From contig CP040678.1 of the NCBI GenBank assembly GCA_005954745.1, forward strand, positions 2,976,001 to 3,040,000: 64,000 nucleotides of DNA, written 5' to 3'. Made by a program: the position numbers and the translations under genes. Below the pieces are notes generated by a model, which saw only the letters and a list, made by a program, of their open reading frames with translations, had not been told where the DNA came from and did not search any database. The DNA is from Halostella pelagica (GTDB lineage Archaea; Halobacteriota; Halobacteria; Halobacteriales; Natronoarchaeaceae). Shown here piece by piece: positions 45,511 to 53,649 of this stretch. The first letter of the stretch is position 1, and each line of letters starts with the position of its first letter.

Positions 45511-46509
45511 ATGAAGAAGGTAGGGCTCTGGTATCAGAAGTCTCACTACGCGGATATCCTTTCGGAAACTATCAATTCTCTCGACTGCGGGTACGAAGCG
45601 CAGGTCCTTCCGAACGAACCGACGGCGGCAGTCCGAAAGCTCACAGCCTCCCGGTTTGACCTCGTTGAGACCGACGAGCTCCTCCGGTACGGCAGTATCG
45701 CTGCACTGTTGGGGTCGCTTCAGGACACGCCTTTTGTCGCCCACGTGAAAGGATGGGATGACTATCTGAACTCTCATGACCAATACGGCTTGACTGAACA
45801 GGTGGTTATCAAGTCTCTCACTAAGTACTGCCTGCGCAACGTAGATGCCCTCATGTTTGTCACGCGGAAGACGAAGGAAATGTTCGAGACCGAGTTTTCT
45901 CTGTCTTCGACCGTGCGCTATGGGATGCCGGTGTTCGATACGACGGCGTACAGCGACGCTCAGCCCGACCGTGATATCGAAGATTTCTGTGTCTTGACGG
46001 TGACGAACCTCCGCTACGAGGAGAAGTTGGCTGGTGTCGAACGGATTTTGGAGGGACTTCGGGGTCGCTTCGCTGATGGCCACGACCTGACCTACCGAAT
46101 CGCTGGAGGCGGGCAGTATCTGGACGAGTTACGCCAGTTGGTAGCGGAATACTCGTACAGTGACAGCGTCGAGATTCTGGGCTACCGTGAGGACGTTCCG
46201 CAGCTGCTTGCCGGCGCAGATCTCTTCGTCTACGTCAGCTTCCTCGACTCATTGGCGACCACAGTTCTGGAAGCTCAGGCGGCTGGGCTCCCGGTCATTG
46301 CCAGCGACACTGGTGGAATCCCGGAAGCGGTTGGTGAGGCCGGTATCGTTTGTTCTCCCACTGCAGCGGCGGTCGAACAGAGTGTCCAGAACCTGCTGAC
46401 AAACCAGTCGCTCCGTGGGGAACTGGCCGCGTATGCCGGTCGCCGGATGCGTGATTATCAGCGCCAGCAAGCGTTCAAGCACGTCGAGTTCTGGGACTGC
46501 GTGGTGTAG
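45511..46509 (+). CDS. Glycosyltransferase family 4
   Basis: This is a 332-residue GT-B enzyme from the ATG at 45511. The N-terminal half carries Val-Gly-Leu-Trp-Tyr-Gln-Lys-Ser-His-Tyr and Phe-Val-Ala-His-Val-Lys-Gly. The donor half has Val-Thr-Asn-Leu-Arg-Tyr-Glu-Glu-Lys-Leu-Ala-Gly, Ile-Ala-Gly-Gly-Gly-Gln-Tyr, Ile-Leu-Gly-Tyr-Arg-Glu-Asp-Val-Pro, and Asp-Ser-Leu-Ala-Thr-Thr-Val-Leu-Glu-Ala-Gln-Ala-Ala-Gly-Leu-Pro-Val, the Glu-rich donor loop. A TATA-like run (about 45476-45482) agrees with this start; the 19-codon extension is rejected. It is divergent from the truncated GT and followed by a GT2 gene in the same direction. Confidence 0.92.
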   Translation: MKKVGLWYQKSHYADILSETINSLDCGYEAQVLPNEPTAAVRKLTASRFDLVETDELLRYGSIAALLGSLQDTPFVAHVKGWDDYLNSHDQYGLTEQVVIKSLTKYCLRNVDALMFVTRKTKEMFETEFSLSSTVRYGMPVFDTTAYSDAQPDRDIEDFCVLTVTNLRYEEKLAGVERILEGLRGRFADGHDLTYRIAGGGQYLDELRQLVAEYSYSDSVEILGYREDVPQLLAGADLFVYVSFLDSLATTVLEAQAAGLPVIASDTGGIPEAVGEAGIVCSPTAAAVEQSVQNLLTNQSLRGELAAYAGRRMRDYQRQQAFKHVEFWDCVV

Positions 46510-46554
46510 TTGGTGGTCATTCGCGGTGCTTTCCGACTACCCGGTTCCGGACTG

Positions 46555-46563
46555 TTTTTATCC
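46555..46563 (+). promoter_or_regulatory. TATA-like element for the GT2 gene at 46584
   Basis: TTTTTATCC is centred about 25 nt before the ATG at 46584. Confidence 0.45.
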
Positions 46564-46583
46564 TCTACTATCCACCTACGCCC

Positions 46584-47540
46584 ATGACGCAGTCTTCGGA
46601 TACTCCTCTCGTGAGTGCAATCATCACGACGTATAACCGGCCCGAGCTGCTCAGACGAGCAATCGAGTCGGTCCATGATCAGTCTTACTCCCGTCTCGAA
46701 CTGGTCGTCGTCGACGACTGTTCGGACGAATCTCCCGAAGCAGTCATCGAGGATGTACGTTCCGACCGTTTCGAGAACGTGGTCTTCTGTCGCCACGAGG
46801 AGAACCGAGGTGTAAGTGCGGCTCGAAACACTGGTATCGAGGCGTCAAACGGCGAATTGCTCGCCTTCCTCGATGACGACGACATCTGGGACGAGGAAAA
46901 GATACACAAGCAAGTTGCGGAGTACAATCGGTCCGACAACATCGGTGCAGTGTACTCGGGTACGAAGTCGGTCGATTCAGACGGTTCTATTATTACTGTG
47001 CAACGGCCGACGAAAACCGGCGACCTCACTAAAGAGCTGCTCTGTAAACGTGGTATCTGGTTCCCAACAATATTGGTTGACCGTGGTACGATTAAGGAAG
47101 CTGGTCTTTTTAATGAGGGTATGGTTATGGGTGAAGATATTGAATGGCTTATCCGTATTTCTCAACATACTTTCTTTGGTGTGGTCTCTGAACCGCTGTT
47201 GATTACATTGCGTGGTGAAAACCACGAACAAAAGACGGATGACATAGAAGCAAAAATAAAACAGGGGCAATCACAACTAATGGAGCAGTATGAAGAAATA
47301 ACTGCACAGTATGGCCCGCTGTTCAGACGAAAATTCTCAGGCTATCGTCAATTCAAAATAGGACGTGCAGCACTCGCTGCAGGCCGCATAAGTATGGCTA
47401 GAAAACATCTTTTTAACGCAGTGCTCTGCTGGCCCTTCGTAGCCCAGTTTTACGTCTATCTCGGACTCGCTTTACTGGGAAACAGGTGGTATCTGAAGGC
47501 GAGAGACGCGAAACGTTCTCTCGAAGATCGACGGAACTAG
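46584..47540 (+). CDS. Glycosyltransferase family 2
   Basis: This 318-residue GT-A enzyme has Ser-Ala-Ile-Ile-Thr-Thr-Tyr-Asn-Arg-Pro, Val-Val-Val-Asp-Asp-Cys-Ser-Asp-Glu, Val-Ser-Ala-Ala-Arg-Asn-Thr-Gly, and the metal motif Phe-Leu-Asp-Asp-Asp-Asp-Ile-Trp. The C-terminal third contains one short hydrophobic stretch (Trp-Pro-Phe-Val-Ala-Gln-Phe-Tyr-Val-Tyr-Leu). Base composition changes inside the gene: the first 400 nt are GC-rich, while about 47050-47420 is clearly AT-rich with many AT-ending codons. That suggests a mosaic made by recombination between related GTs. Sugar specificity is unknown. Confidence 0.92.
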   Translation: MTQSSDTPLVSAIITTYNRPELLRRAIESVHDQSYSRLELVVVDDCSDESPEAVIEDVRSDRFENVVFCRHEENRGVSAARNTGIEASNGELLAFLDDDDIWDEEKIHKQVAEYNRSDNIGAVYSGTKSVDSDGSIITVQRPTKTGDLTKELLCKRGIWFPTILVDRGTIKEAGLFNEGMVMGEDIEWLIRISQHTFFGVVSEPLLITLRGENHEQKTDDIEAKIKQGQSQLMEQYEEITAQYGPLFRRKFSGYRQFKIGRAALAAGRISMARKHLFNAVLCWPFVAQFYVYLGLALLGNRWYLKARDAKRSLEDRRN

Positions 47541-47597
47541 TGGATACTCCGACTAAAACAGGGTAGAAGTGTCTCCGTATAGTGCCCATTTTCTCCC

Positions 47598-48425
47598 TCA
47601 ACCCCTGGTTAGCCGCTTGTAAATTTCGCCTCGGACCCGATTCGGAAGCATACGAAGCGTCGTCCGGGTCGTAACGTTGAACAAGAACTCCGGCAGTGTG
47701 GTGAACCCCTGCCGATAGAACTGCGTCTGAATACGAACTTCCTCGCGCGCGTACTCCCACCCGCCCCGGCGTCCGTGCATATTCTCCCCGGCCCGCACCT
47801 TGAGCAGGACAGCCGGGATGTTGGCGAACCGGGCACCGTTGAGCAGCATTCTGATCCACAGTCCGTAGTCTTCCATCCGATCGACAGCACGGTAGTTCCC
47901 TGCTTCCAGCACCACATCTTTGTCAAACATCACTGTGGCGTGGTTCATCGGGCTGCGGTGCCGAGCCATTTTCATGATCCCATCGTGTGTGGTCGGTACC
48001 TCACGGCTCGCAATCGGTTCGTCTGGATTGGTATCGAACTCCTCGATTTGCCCACCGACGATATCTACTTCGGGATTATTGTGTAGGAAATCTATCTGCT
48101 GTTCGAATCGAGCCGGAACGGAGATGTCATCGGCGTCCATTCGCGCTACCAAGTCGTTCGAGGACTGTTCGACCCCGACCCTGAGCGCGTTTCCGAGCCC
48201 TTGGTTCGTACTAATCCGGTGGGTCCGTACGATCCCCGGAAACGTCTCAGCCTGCTTGCTGATGGTTTCTGTCAACTCCTCAGTCAGCGGCCCATCCTCG
48301 ACAATCAGTAATTCATCCGGCGACCGCGTCTGGTTCGCGAGACTCTGAATTGCCACTGCCAACGTGTCAGGGTCGTCCCCATGGTACGTCGGCAGTACTA
48401 CCGAGAAATCCACATCAGCGCTCAC
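47598..48425 (-). CDS. Glycosyltransferase family 2
   Basis: This is a 275-residue protein from the GTG at 48425. It has Ser-Val-Val-Leu-Pro-Thr-Tyr-His-Gly-Asp, Ile-Val-Glu-Asp-Gly-Pro, Asn-Gln-Gly-Leu-Gly-Asn-Ala-Leu and Val-Ala-Arg-Met-Asp-Ala-Asp-Asp-Ile-Ser, the motif for the metal and nucleotide. Pro-Met-Asn-His-Ala-Thr-Val-Met-Phe and Glu-Asp-Tyr-Gly-Leu-Trp-Ile-Arg-Met follow, as in EPS-type GT2 enzymes. The frame is open 42 codons further, but that part lies under the end of the upstream gene and is Arg-rich. The GTG is 5 nt after the stop of that gene, so both are one operon. Confidence 0.92.
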   Translation of the reverse strand: MSADVDFSVVLPTYHGDDPDTLAVAIQSLANQTRSPDELLIVEDGPLTEELTETISKQAETFPGIVRTHRISTNQGLGNALRVGVEQSSNDLVARMDADDISVPARFEQQIDFLHNNPEVDIVGGQIEEFDTNPDEPIASREVPTTHDGIMKMARHRSPMNHATVMFDKDVVLEAGNYRAVDRMEDYGLWIRMLLNGARFANIPAVLLKVRAGENMHGRRGGWEYAREEVRIQTQFYRQGFTTLPEFLFNVTTRTTLRMLPNRVRGEIYKRLTRG

Positions 48426-48429
48426 GGCG

Positions 48430-49395
48430 CTATCCGTCTCCCCTGTATCCAAGGTCTGCCAATCTGTCCAACACCGTCTCCGAAGCCATCTCGGTCGAAC
48501 GGCTTTCGAGGGGCGGCTCTGCAGTAACCTCGCGTCGCTCGCCCGAATCAATCCGCAACCATGGAACCTTCACTAGCGACGGCGTATAGAAGCCTCTCGG
48601 ATGCCCGTATCCCTTCACAGGAATAGGACCAGTTCGGTCACCAACTAGATTGCCATGGTCCGAGGTAACGACACTTACCCCATCCAGCTCCGAAATCAAT
48701 TCGTGAACGTGTGGAAGTGTGAGTTCGAGATTCTCTTTATAGGCCTCGTACACCGTCTCATCATCAAGATCAAGTTTGTTGTCGCGGAGTCCGAACCAGA
48801 TGTGAAGCCCATCTGAATCATCTGTCTGCTCACCAATGTTTATTCCACTGTGGGCGATTTCCTGGCCTTTCTCCCCTATAAACGGGAAGTGTGGCTGCAT
48901 ATAGTGGACTATAAGTTGTTTGTCTGGATGCTCCGAGTGTATCTTTAGCGCCTCCTGGGTCATTGCCTGTGGAGTGACTGTACGCAATTCTTCATCCCAG
49001 TGAGAGTCGAGCAGATTGACGGTTTGAAAAAAAGTATCAGAAGATAATTTTGGTGCATGAGGATTTGCAGTAACATAGATAGTATCGTGTAACTCCCGTC
49101 CCTCGAAATTCTCCCGTAAAAATTCCCAACTCTCACTGCCAGCAGAAATCCGATATCCCGGTTCATTCTCGAACGTATTCGCCTCTTCGAATAGGTCGTA
49201 GCGGCACCCGTCAAGAATTATGAGAGTATCCCACTCTTCCGATACGACATCACAGACACTGTCCGGTGAAGTAAATCGAGAGTATGCCGCGTTCGTTAAA
49301 AGTGCAACTCGTCTTGCCTCTTCGACAAAGAGTTTTGGATTTCGAATAGCTTTTGCGAATTTAGAAATTGAATACCGAGATGGTACAGGACCCAT
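48430..49395 (-). CDS. Alkaline-phosphatase/sulfatase superfamily protein of a polysaccharide cluster
   Basis: In this 321-residue protein Thr-Leu-Ile-Ile-Leu-Asp-Gly-Cys-Arg-Tyr-Asp-Leu-Phe provides the first metal Asp and possibly the Cys/Thr nucleophile position. Later His-Tyr-Met-Gln-Pro-His-Phe-Pro-Phe, Val-Val-Thr-Ser-Asp-His-Gly-Asn, and Gly-Tyr-Gly-His-Pro supply the other metal ligands, the alkaline-phosphatase-like arrangement. There is no signal peptide, so it acts inside the cell or at the membrane. Related proteins in haloarchaeal surface-glycan loci may transfer or remove phosphate or sulfate groups. The TTG at 49410 is an alternative start; a TATA element at 49423-49434 favours the ATG at 49395. 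Confidence 0.85.
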   Translation of the reverse strand: MGPVPSRYSISKFAKAIRNPKLFVEEARRVALLTNAAYSRFTSPDSVCDVVSEEWDTLIILDGCRYDLFEEANTFENEPGYRISAGSESWEFLRENFEGRELHDTIYVTANPHAPKLSSDTFFQTVNLLDSHWDEELRTVTPQAMTQEALKIHSEHPDKQLIVHYMQPHFPFIGEKGQEIAHSGINIGEQTDDSDGLHIWFGLRDNKLDLDDETVYEAYKENLELTLPHVHELISELDGVSVVTSDHGNLVGDRTGPIPVKGYGHPRGFYTPSLVKVPWLRIDSGERREVTAEPPLESRSTEMASETVLDRLADLGYRGDG

Positions 49396-49422
49396 ATTTG
49401 TAGGCCACAACGAGCACGCAAG

Positions 49423-49434
49423 ACCTTTATCTTT
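49423..49434 (-). promoter_or_regulatory. TATA-like element for the 48430-49395 operon
   Basis: AAAGATAAAGGT on the minus strand lies about 33 nt before the ATG at 49395. Confidence 0.4.
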
Positions 49435-49519
49435 CGTTTGATTATCCCCGGTTACACACCTGTAATCACCACAAATAAATAGGAGAACCTCGCCACCTTG
49501 TATGAGTAACTAATTCGTA

Positions 49520-51037
49520 ATGAGTTCTGAGTCGCACGAGAGTACTATCGCCCGAGGTGCTGCTCTAATCTTCCTCGGGATGGTTCTGAGCATGGGGATT
49601 GGATTTGTGATTCGAACTGTCCTAATCAGGCGATTGCCTACTTCGGAATATGGGCTATTTGCACTTGCAGTCACGATTGGGACCGCGCTAACGACGGTTT
49701 CTACACTCGGATTAAACCAAGGGCTGGCGCGCACTGTTTCCCGTAAAGAAGATGATGAGGCGGTTCGTAACGTAGTTTTGACTGGGATTACGAGCACGGT
49801 TGCGGTCTCAGCTGTCTTCCTGCTGGCCCTCGTTCTCTTTCCCGAGTTGTTGGCTGACAGTCTCTTCCGCGAGGCGTCCCTCACACCGCTGCTAGGCGTA
49901 ATCGGCATTCTCGTCGTCTGTATTGCCCTGCAGACGATAGCAGTCGCGACATTCCGAGGGAAGAAACGAGTCTACGAGCGCATTCTCGTCAAAAACGTAG
50001 TTTCACCGCTCGGTCGTCTTCTGTTCATCGGCATTGCGGTGGCCCTTGGGTACGAGGCATTTGGGGTCATCGTCGCCTGGACACTCGGCGTCGGACTTTC
50101 GACCCTACTCGCAGTGTACTACCTGTATCGTCGGACGACGACGTTCAGGATTGCACCGTTCGATCCTCAGTATCGTACCCTTTTGGGCCTCTCACTGCCG
50201 CTGATGGTATCGTCGGCGATGTGGACTACCGTGCAGCAGGCCGACAATATACTGTTAGGATACTACAAGACTAGTACTGCCGTTGGCATCTATGATGGAG
50301 CCTTTCTGCTTACCCAGTTGCTGCTTATCGTGCTCAGTTCGTTTGGTTTTCTCTTCATGCCGATATTCTCCGAACTAGAAGCCAAGAACAGACTCGGCCA
50401 GATGAACAGTGTCTACACCTCTGTCACAGAGTGGGCCGTTCTGCTTGTGCTGCCGCTGTACATTGCTCTCCTGTTCGCTCCCGAGGCAATAATCACTGGC
50501 GTATTCAAACAATCGTACGCAGCTGGCGTCGTTCCGCTGATGGTTATCGCGAGTGGCATATTCGTGCATATCCTCAGTGGCCCGTCGGGTGACGCACTAA
50601 TCGCATTAGGAAAGACCCGAATCGTTATGTTCGGGAACGTGGGTGCAGGTGTCCTGAACGTACTCTTGAACATCCTTCTGATACCCCGGTTCGGGATAAT
50701 TGGTGCCGCTGGTGCCTCCGCAGGAGCGTACACGCTGTTCAATCTATTCCACGTGTTCTGGCTATACAGGGAAACGGGGATCCTGCCGTTCCGTCGCCCC
50801 TTCCTGCAGCCGTTAGTGGCAACGACGGCTATCAATGGCGTGGTCTGGACCGCTGGACAGGCCCTGGTAGATATAGACATCGTGGCCGTCACCGCCGTCG
50901 CCTCCGTGCTGTATCTGCTACATTTTGGGGTGATCGCCAAGACAAAGACGTTGACCAAAGGTGACGAGCAGATACTTAAGAAATTGGAGGAGAAGTCCGG
51001 GCTGGAAATACGGAGCAGATTATCGTCGTTGCGGTGA
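49520..51037 (+). CDS. Polysaccharide flippase (Wzx-like)
   Basis: This 505-residue protein has 14 predicted membrane helices. It starts with a polar Ser/Glu segment, then Ala-Arg-Gly-Ala-Ala-Leu-Ile-Phe-Leu-Gly, and Arg-Arg-Leu-Pro-Thr-Ser-Glu-Tyr-Gly-Leu-Phe-Ala-Leu-Ala, the classical Wzx N-terminus. A mid-protein Phe-Arg-Gly-Lys-Lys-Arg-Val-Tyr-Glu-Arg loop follows. It would move the lipid-linked repeat unit made by the cluster's GTs to the outer face. Unlike the flippase at 14552 it ends soon after the last helix. It converges with the Wzy-like gene, 18 nt apart. Confidence 0.94.
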   Translation: MSSESHESTIARGAALIFLGMVLSMGIGFVIRTVLIRRLPTSEYGLFALAVTIGTALTTVSTLGLNQGLARTVSRKEDDEAVRNVVLTGITSTVAVSAVFLLALVLFPELLADSLFREASLTPLLGVIGILVVCIALQTIAVATFRGKKRVYERILVKNVVSPLGRLLFIGIAVALGYEAFGVIVAWTLGVGLSTLLAVYYLYRRTTTFRIAPFDPQYRTLLGLSLPLMVSSAMWTTVQQADNILLGYYKTSTAVGIYDGAFLLTQLLLIVLSSFGFLFMPIFSELEAKNRLGQMNSVYTSVTEWAVLLVLPLYIALLFAPEAIITGVFKQSYAAGVVPLMVIASGIFVHILSGPSGDALIALGKTRIVMFGNVGAGVLNVLLNILLIPRFGIIGAAGASAGAYTLFNLFHVFWLYRETGILPFRRPFLQPLVATTAINGVVWTAGQALVDIDIVAVTAVASVLYLLHFGVIAKTKTLTKGDEQILKKLEEKSGLEIRSRLSSLR

Positions 51038-51055
51038 GAGAATCTGTCCAGAGAA

Positions 51056-52774
51056 TCACGTCACCGACTTAGTGCTCTCTACCAATCCGAGCCCAATACC
51101 ACACACCGCCCACATCGCACTCATAGCAGGTGTACTATTGTTGAGCGTCGTCCAGAAGGCCATCGCCAGAAACCCGGTCAAACCGGACAACAGGGCGATA
51201 GTGACCCGTCGTTCAAGCCCGACTTCGCTGAGTCCATGTCTTGCTATCGCACTCATAATCAGACTGATGGTAGTCAGAAACATGAGTAGCCCAGGGATCC
51301 CTGCTGCAACCAGATAGGCCATAAAGATGTTATGAATACTCATCATCGGAGGAAGTCCCTGAGTTGTCGCTATCAGTGAGAAATTGTACCCGCCCAGGCC
51401 GAACAGTGGATATTGGAGCCCAATCTCGATTGCAGAGTGATATTGTGTCAAACGGATTCCGAGCGTGCTTGTATCGAACAACGCGCTGCCCCCATCTGGG
51501 TTACTCGATACGTTGGCTGGAGTACTGGTCGTTGATCCATCCACCGTACTGGTGGTAGTTGTTGGAGTGGATACATTGGCTGGAGTACTGGTCGTTGATC
51601 CATCCACCGTACTGGTGGTAGTTGCTGGAGTGGATACATTGGCTGGAGTACTGGTCGCTGCTTCGCCTGGACCACTGGACTCATCAGTAGGAGTCACAGG
51701 TCCCGCCGAAGAACCATCGGAACTCTTTGGCGAGAACAGCCTATCGACAAGTGCACTCCATTCTCTGAGTGTGAAATTAAACGCTACCACGGCGAGCGCC
51801 AAACTAGGAACCTTCGGTATTCCAACCCGGTCGCCAGCGTTCTCCATTGCGTATAGTATCGCTGCGAAGATGACGAGTTCGAGTACGAAAGCGCCCCAAC
51901 TGGAGTCTGAGTTCGACATCAGAATAAGGATGCCAAACACACTAAGTCCGATGCCGGTGGACAGAGACGAGAACTGGAACTGGTACATGAAGACAAGGAA
52001 CATCGGCGCACAGAGGAGGACTACACCGGCCAAAACCCGAGAGCTTCCCATGAAGCCGCCCGTATGGAGACCGCTCTGGTAGACCACAGGTCCAATCGTC
52101 ATCTGACCAATTAATTTCGGGGTCGCTTCTCCGAGTGTGCTGAGTCCAAAGATAGAACCGTGATACGCTTGGGCGAACGCGAACGCTGAATGCCCGACGA
52201 GAGCGACCGCCAGCGGATAGATGGCACATCTGTATTCATTGTGTTTCACGTAGAGAATAGTCACAAGAAAAATCAAGAGATATCGAAATTGTTCGACCGA
52301 GAACATCAACCCCGCTATGGCAGAGGAGCCAGCGCCGAATAGCCCGGCAAGAACAGTCCAGCCGACAAAAATAGCAGCAAGGCCCAATATCGCGCGATTA
52401 ATCCGTAATAATCGAGAGCCAGAAACAATGTGTTCGAATAGCAGCGCCGCAAGTAGCGGAACCAGAACAAGATCAGCGATGTACAGACTGAGGTGAACCT
52501 TCTCCGTGAGAGTGACCAGTGGAATGTTCGCGTTGAACGTCATCAAGACAAATAACGCGCTGCCCAGTCCTGCGCTTACTTGGTCGAAACCGTAAATATA
52601 GAGCGCGTAGATGCCGCCAGCAATACTGACCAGAACAAGCGTCGGAACAGGAGTGACGGTCGCAACGATGGGGACAAACAGGACAAGCAGTGATGTCAAT
52701 AAAATGGCAGATTTTAGAGAATCTCTCGGGTCAATAGCCGTCAGTGAAAAGAATTCGCCATCAAGAATGGCCAT
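51056..52774 (-). CDS. O-antigen-ligase/polymerase-like (Wzy-type) membrane protein
   Basis: This 572-residue protein has about 12 helices. After residue 350 a large extracytoplasmic loop follows, as in Wzy/WaaL proteins, ending in Tyr-His-Ser-Ala-Ile-Glu-Ile-Gly-Leu-Gln-Tyr-Pro-Leu-Phe-Gly-Leu-Gly and Ser-Ile-His-Asn, the usual loop with the catalytic His. The loop contains an unusual Ser/Thr/Pro insert with a 21-residue repeat (Thr-Ser-Thr-Pro-Ala-Asn-Val-Ser-Thr-Pro). It should polymerise or ligate the flipped repeat units. It lies at the end of the cluster, next to transposase remnants. Confidence 0.88.
   Translation of the reverse strand: MAILDGEFFSLTAIDPRDSLKSAILLTSLLVLFVPIVATVTPVPTLVLVSIAGGIYALYIYGFDQVSAGLGSALFVLMTFNANIPLVTLTEKVHLSLYIADLVLVPLLAALLFEHIVSGSRLLRINRAILGLAAIFVGWTVLAGLFGAGSSAIAGLMFSVEQFRYLLIFLVTILYVKHNEYRCAIYPLAVALVGHSAFAFAQAYHGSIFGLSTLGEATPKLIGQMTIGPVVYQSGLHTGGFMGSSRVLAGVVLLCAPMFLVFMYQFQFSSLSTGIGLSVFGILILMSNSDSSWGAFVLELVIFAAILYAMENAGDRVGIPKVPSLALAVVAFNFTLREWSALVDRLFSPKSSDGSSAGPVTPTDESSGPGEAATSTPANVSTPATTTSTVDGSTTSTPANVSTPTTTTSTVDGSTTSTPANVSSNPDGGSALFDTSTLGIRLTQYHSAIEIGLQYPLFGLGGYNFSLIATTQGLPPMMSIHNIFMAYLVAAGIPGLLMFLTTISLIMSAIARHGLSEVGLERRVTIALLSGLTGFLAMAFWTTLNNSTPAMSAMWAVCGIGLGLVESTKSVT
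51513..51660 (-). repeat. 63-bp tandem repeat inside the Wzy-like gene
   Basis: The repeat starts at 51513, 51576 and 51639 (third copy partial) with almost identical sequence. It is in frame, so length changes alter only the number of 21-residue Ser/Thr-rich units in the outer loop. Confidence 0.9.
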
Positions 52775-52921
52775 GTACGACCTTGGATAGACTGGTTTAA
52801 TTATTCTTTCGTTGTTAAAAGTTCACTTCTATTGTTGATCTAGTGAAACGTTATATCGGTCGGCAGCTATTTGCTTGACATTTCACATAGATGTAAGGAC
52901 TGAAAAGGACTGGATTAGAAC
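52775..52921 (+). other. AT-rich spacer between the polymerase gene and the transposase remnant
   Basis: No gene is visible. A 9-bp sequence ACATTTCAC (about 52878) has its complement near 53621 on the other side of the transposase remnants, but the flanks do not match further, so I do not call terminal repeats. Confidence 0.35.
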
Positions 52922-53323
52922 GTGATCCGTTGCTATTTTGATGAAAGTGGGGTGGAACAAGTTATGTCCACATGCACCGCCCCGGTTGAATCGTGTGATG
53001 CCGAGGGTAATGAAACGCCGGTGGTAGAAGAACCAGAGCCAACCTGTCCTGACTGTGGTTCGACAGACCAGGTGAACCACTGGGACACCTACCAGCGGAA
53101 TCCGTACGGCTGGTCTGCCGTGCGGATCCAACGCTACATGTGTGCCCACTGTGACAGAACCTTCACTGCCAACCTCAGCGGAGTCAAAGACGGTTACCGA
53201 AACCCTGACGCAGTCTGCCAGTTAGTCGTGGTTCTGTACGCTGTGATCGGAGTTTCTTGTCGGTCAGTACAAATCATCTGCACAGTGTATCATAGAATAC
53301 GTCTCATGTTTTGGCCATTTTGA
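52922..53323 (+). pseudogene. Truncated transposase, N-terminal zinc-ribbon part
   Basis: The 133-codon frame has a two-Cys-pair zinc ribbon (Cys-Pro-Asp-Cys-Gly ... Met-Cys-Ala-His-Cys-Asp) followed by Phe-Thr-Ala-Asn-Leu-Ser-Gly-Val-Lys-Asp-Gly-Tyr, the usual start of haloarchaeal IS transposases with an N-terminal ribbon. It ends after Gly-Val-Ser-Cys-Arg-Ser-Val-Gln and an unrelated tail, before any DDE catalytic motif. No complete IS is present, and the IS family cannot be named safely. The ATG at 52964 is an equally likely original start. Confidence 0.75.
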
Positions 53324-53342
53324 TTACTTTTTCAAACCGTAA

Positions 53343-53546
53343 CGGGTTGAGAAGTTCGTGTACCTGGTACACGGGCTATGGAACCAGTTAGAGAGAGCCT
53401 GCTTCGGTACGGATACTGATGTTTCGTCAGTACTAGCGGCGATTGGACGTGGAGCCCACGACTGCTGTGAGAACGGAGATGACAGTCTTGGAGCCGCTAT
53501 CTCCGAATATACAGACAACCATGCGGACTATTCTATGACACGCTGA
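53343..53546 (+). pseudogene. Possible C-terminal remnant of the same transposase
   Basis: An open frame of 67 codons (Val-Glu-Lys-Phe-Val-Tyr-Leu-Val-His-Gly-Leu-Trp-Asn-Gln-Leu-Glu to Asp-Tyr-Ser-Met-Thr-Arg) begins right after a stop codon 20 nt downstream of the first fragment, in a different frame. It looks like the tail of a transposase after an internal deletion, but I cannot prove they belong together. Confidence 0.4.
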
Positions 53547-53649
53547 TACTCTCTATCTTTTGTCTCAGTATATGAGAGATAATAGTGGTGTAGTCAGTCC
53601 AGCGAAGAAGACGGGAGAACGTGAAATGTTCTAATTACAAGAACGCCAA

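Noticed and set aside
52878..53629. Terminal inverted repeats around the transposase remnants
   Set aside because: Only nine bases match between the two sides and the flanks diverge, which is within chance.
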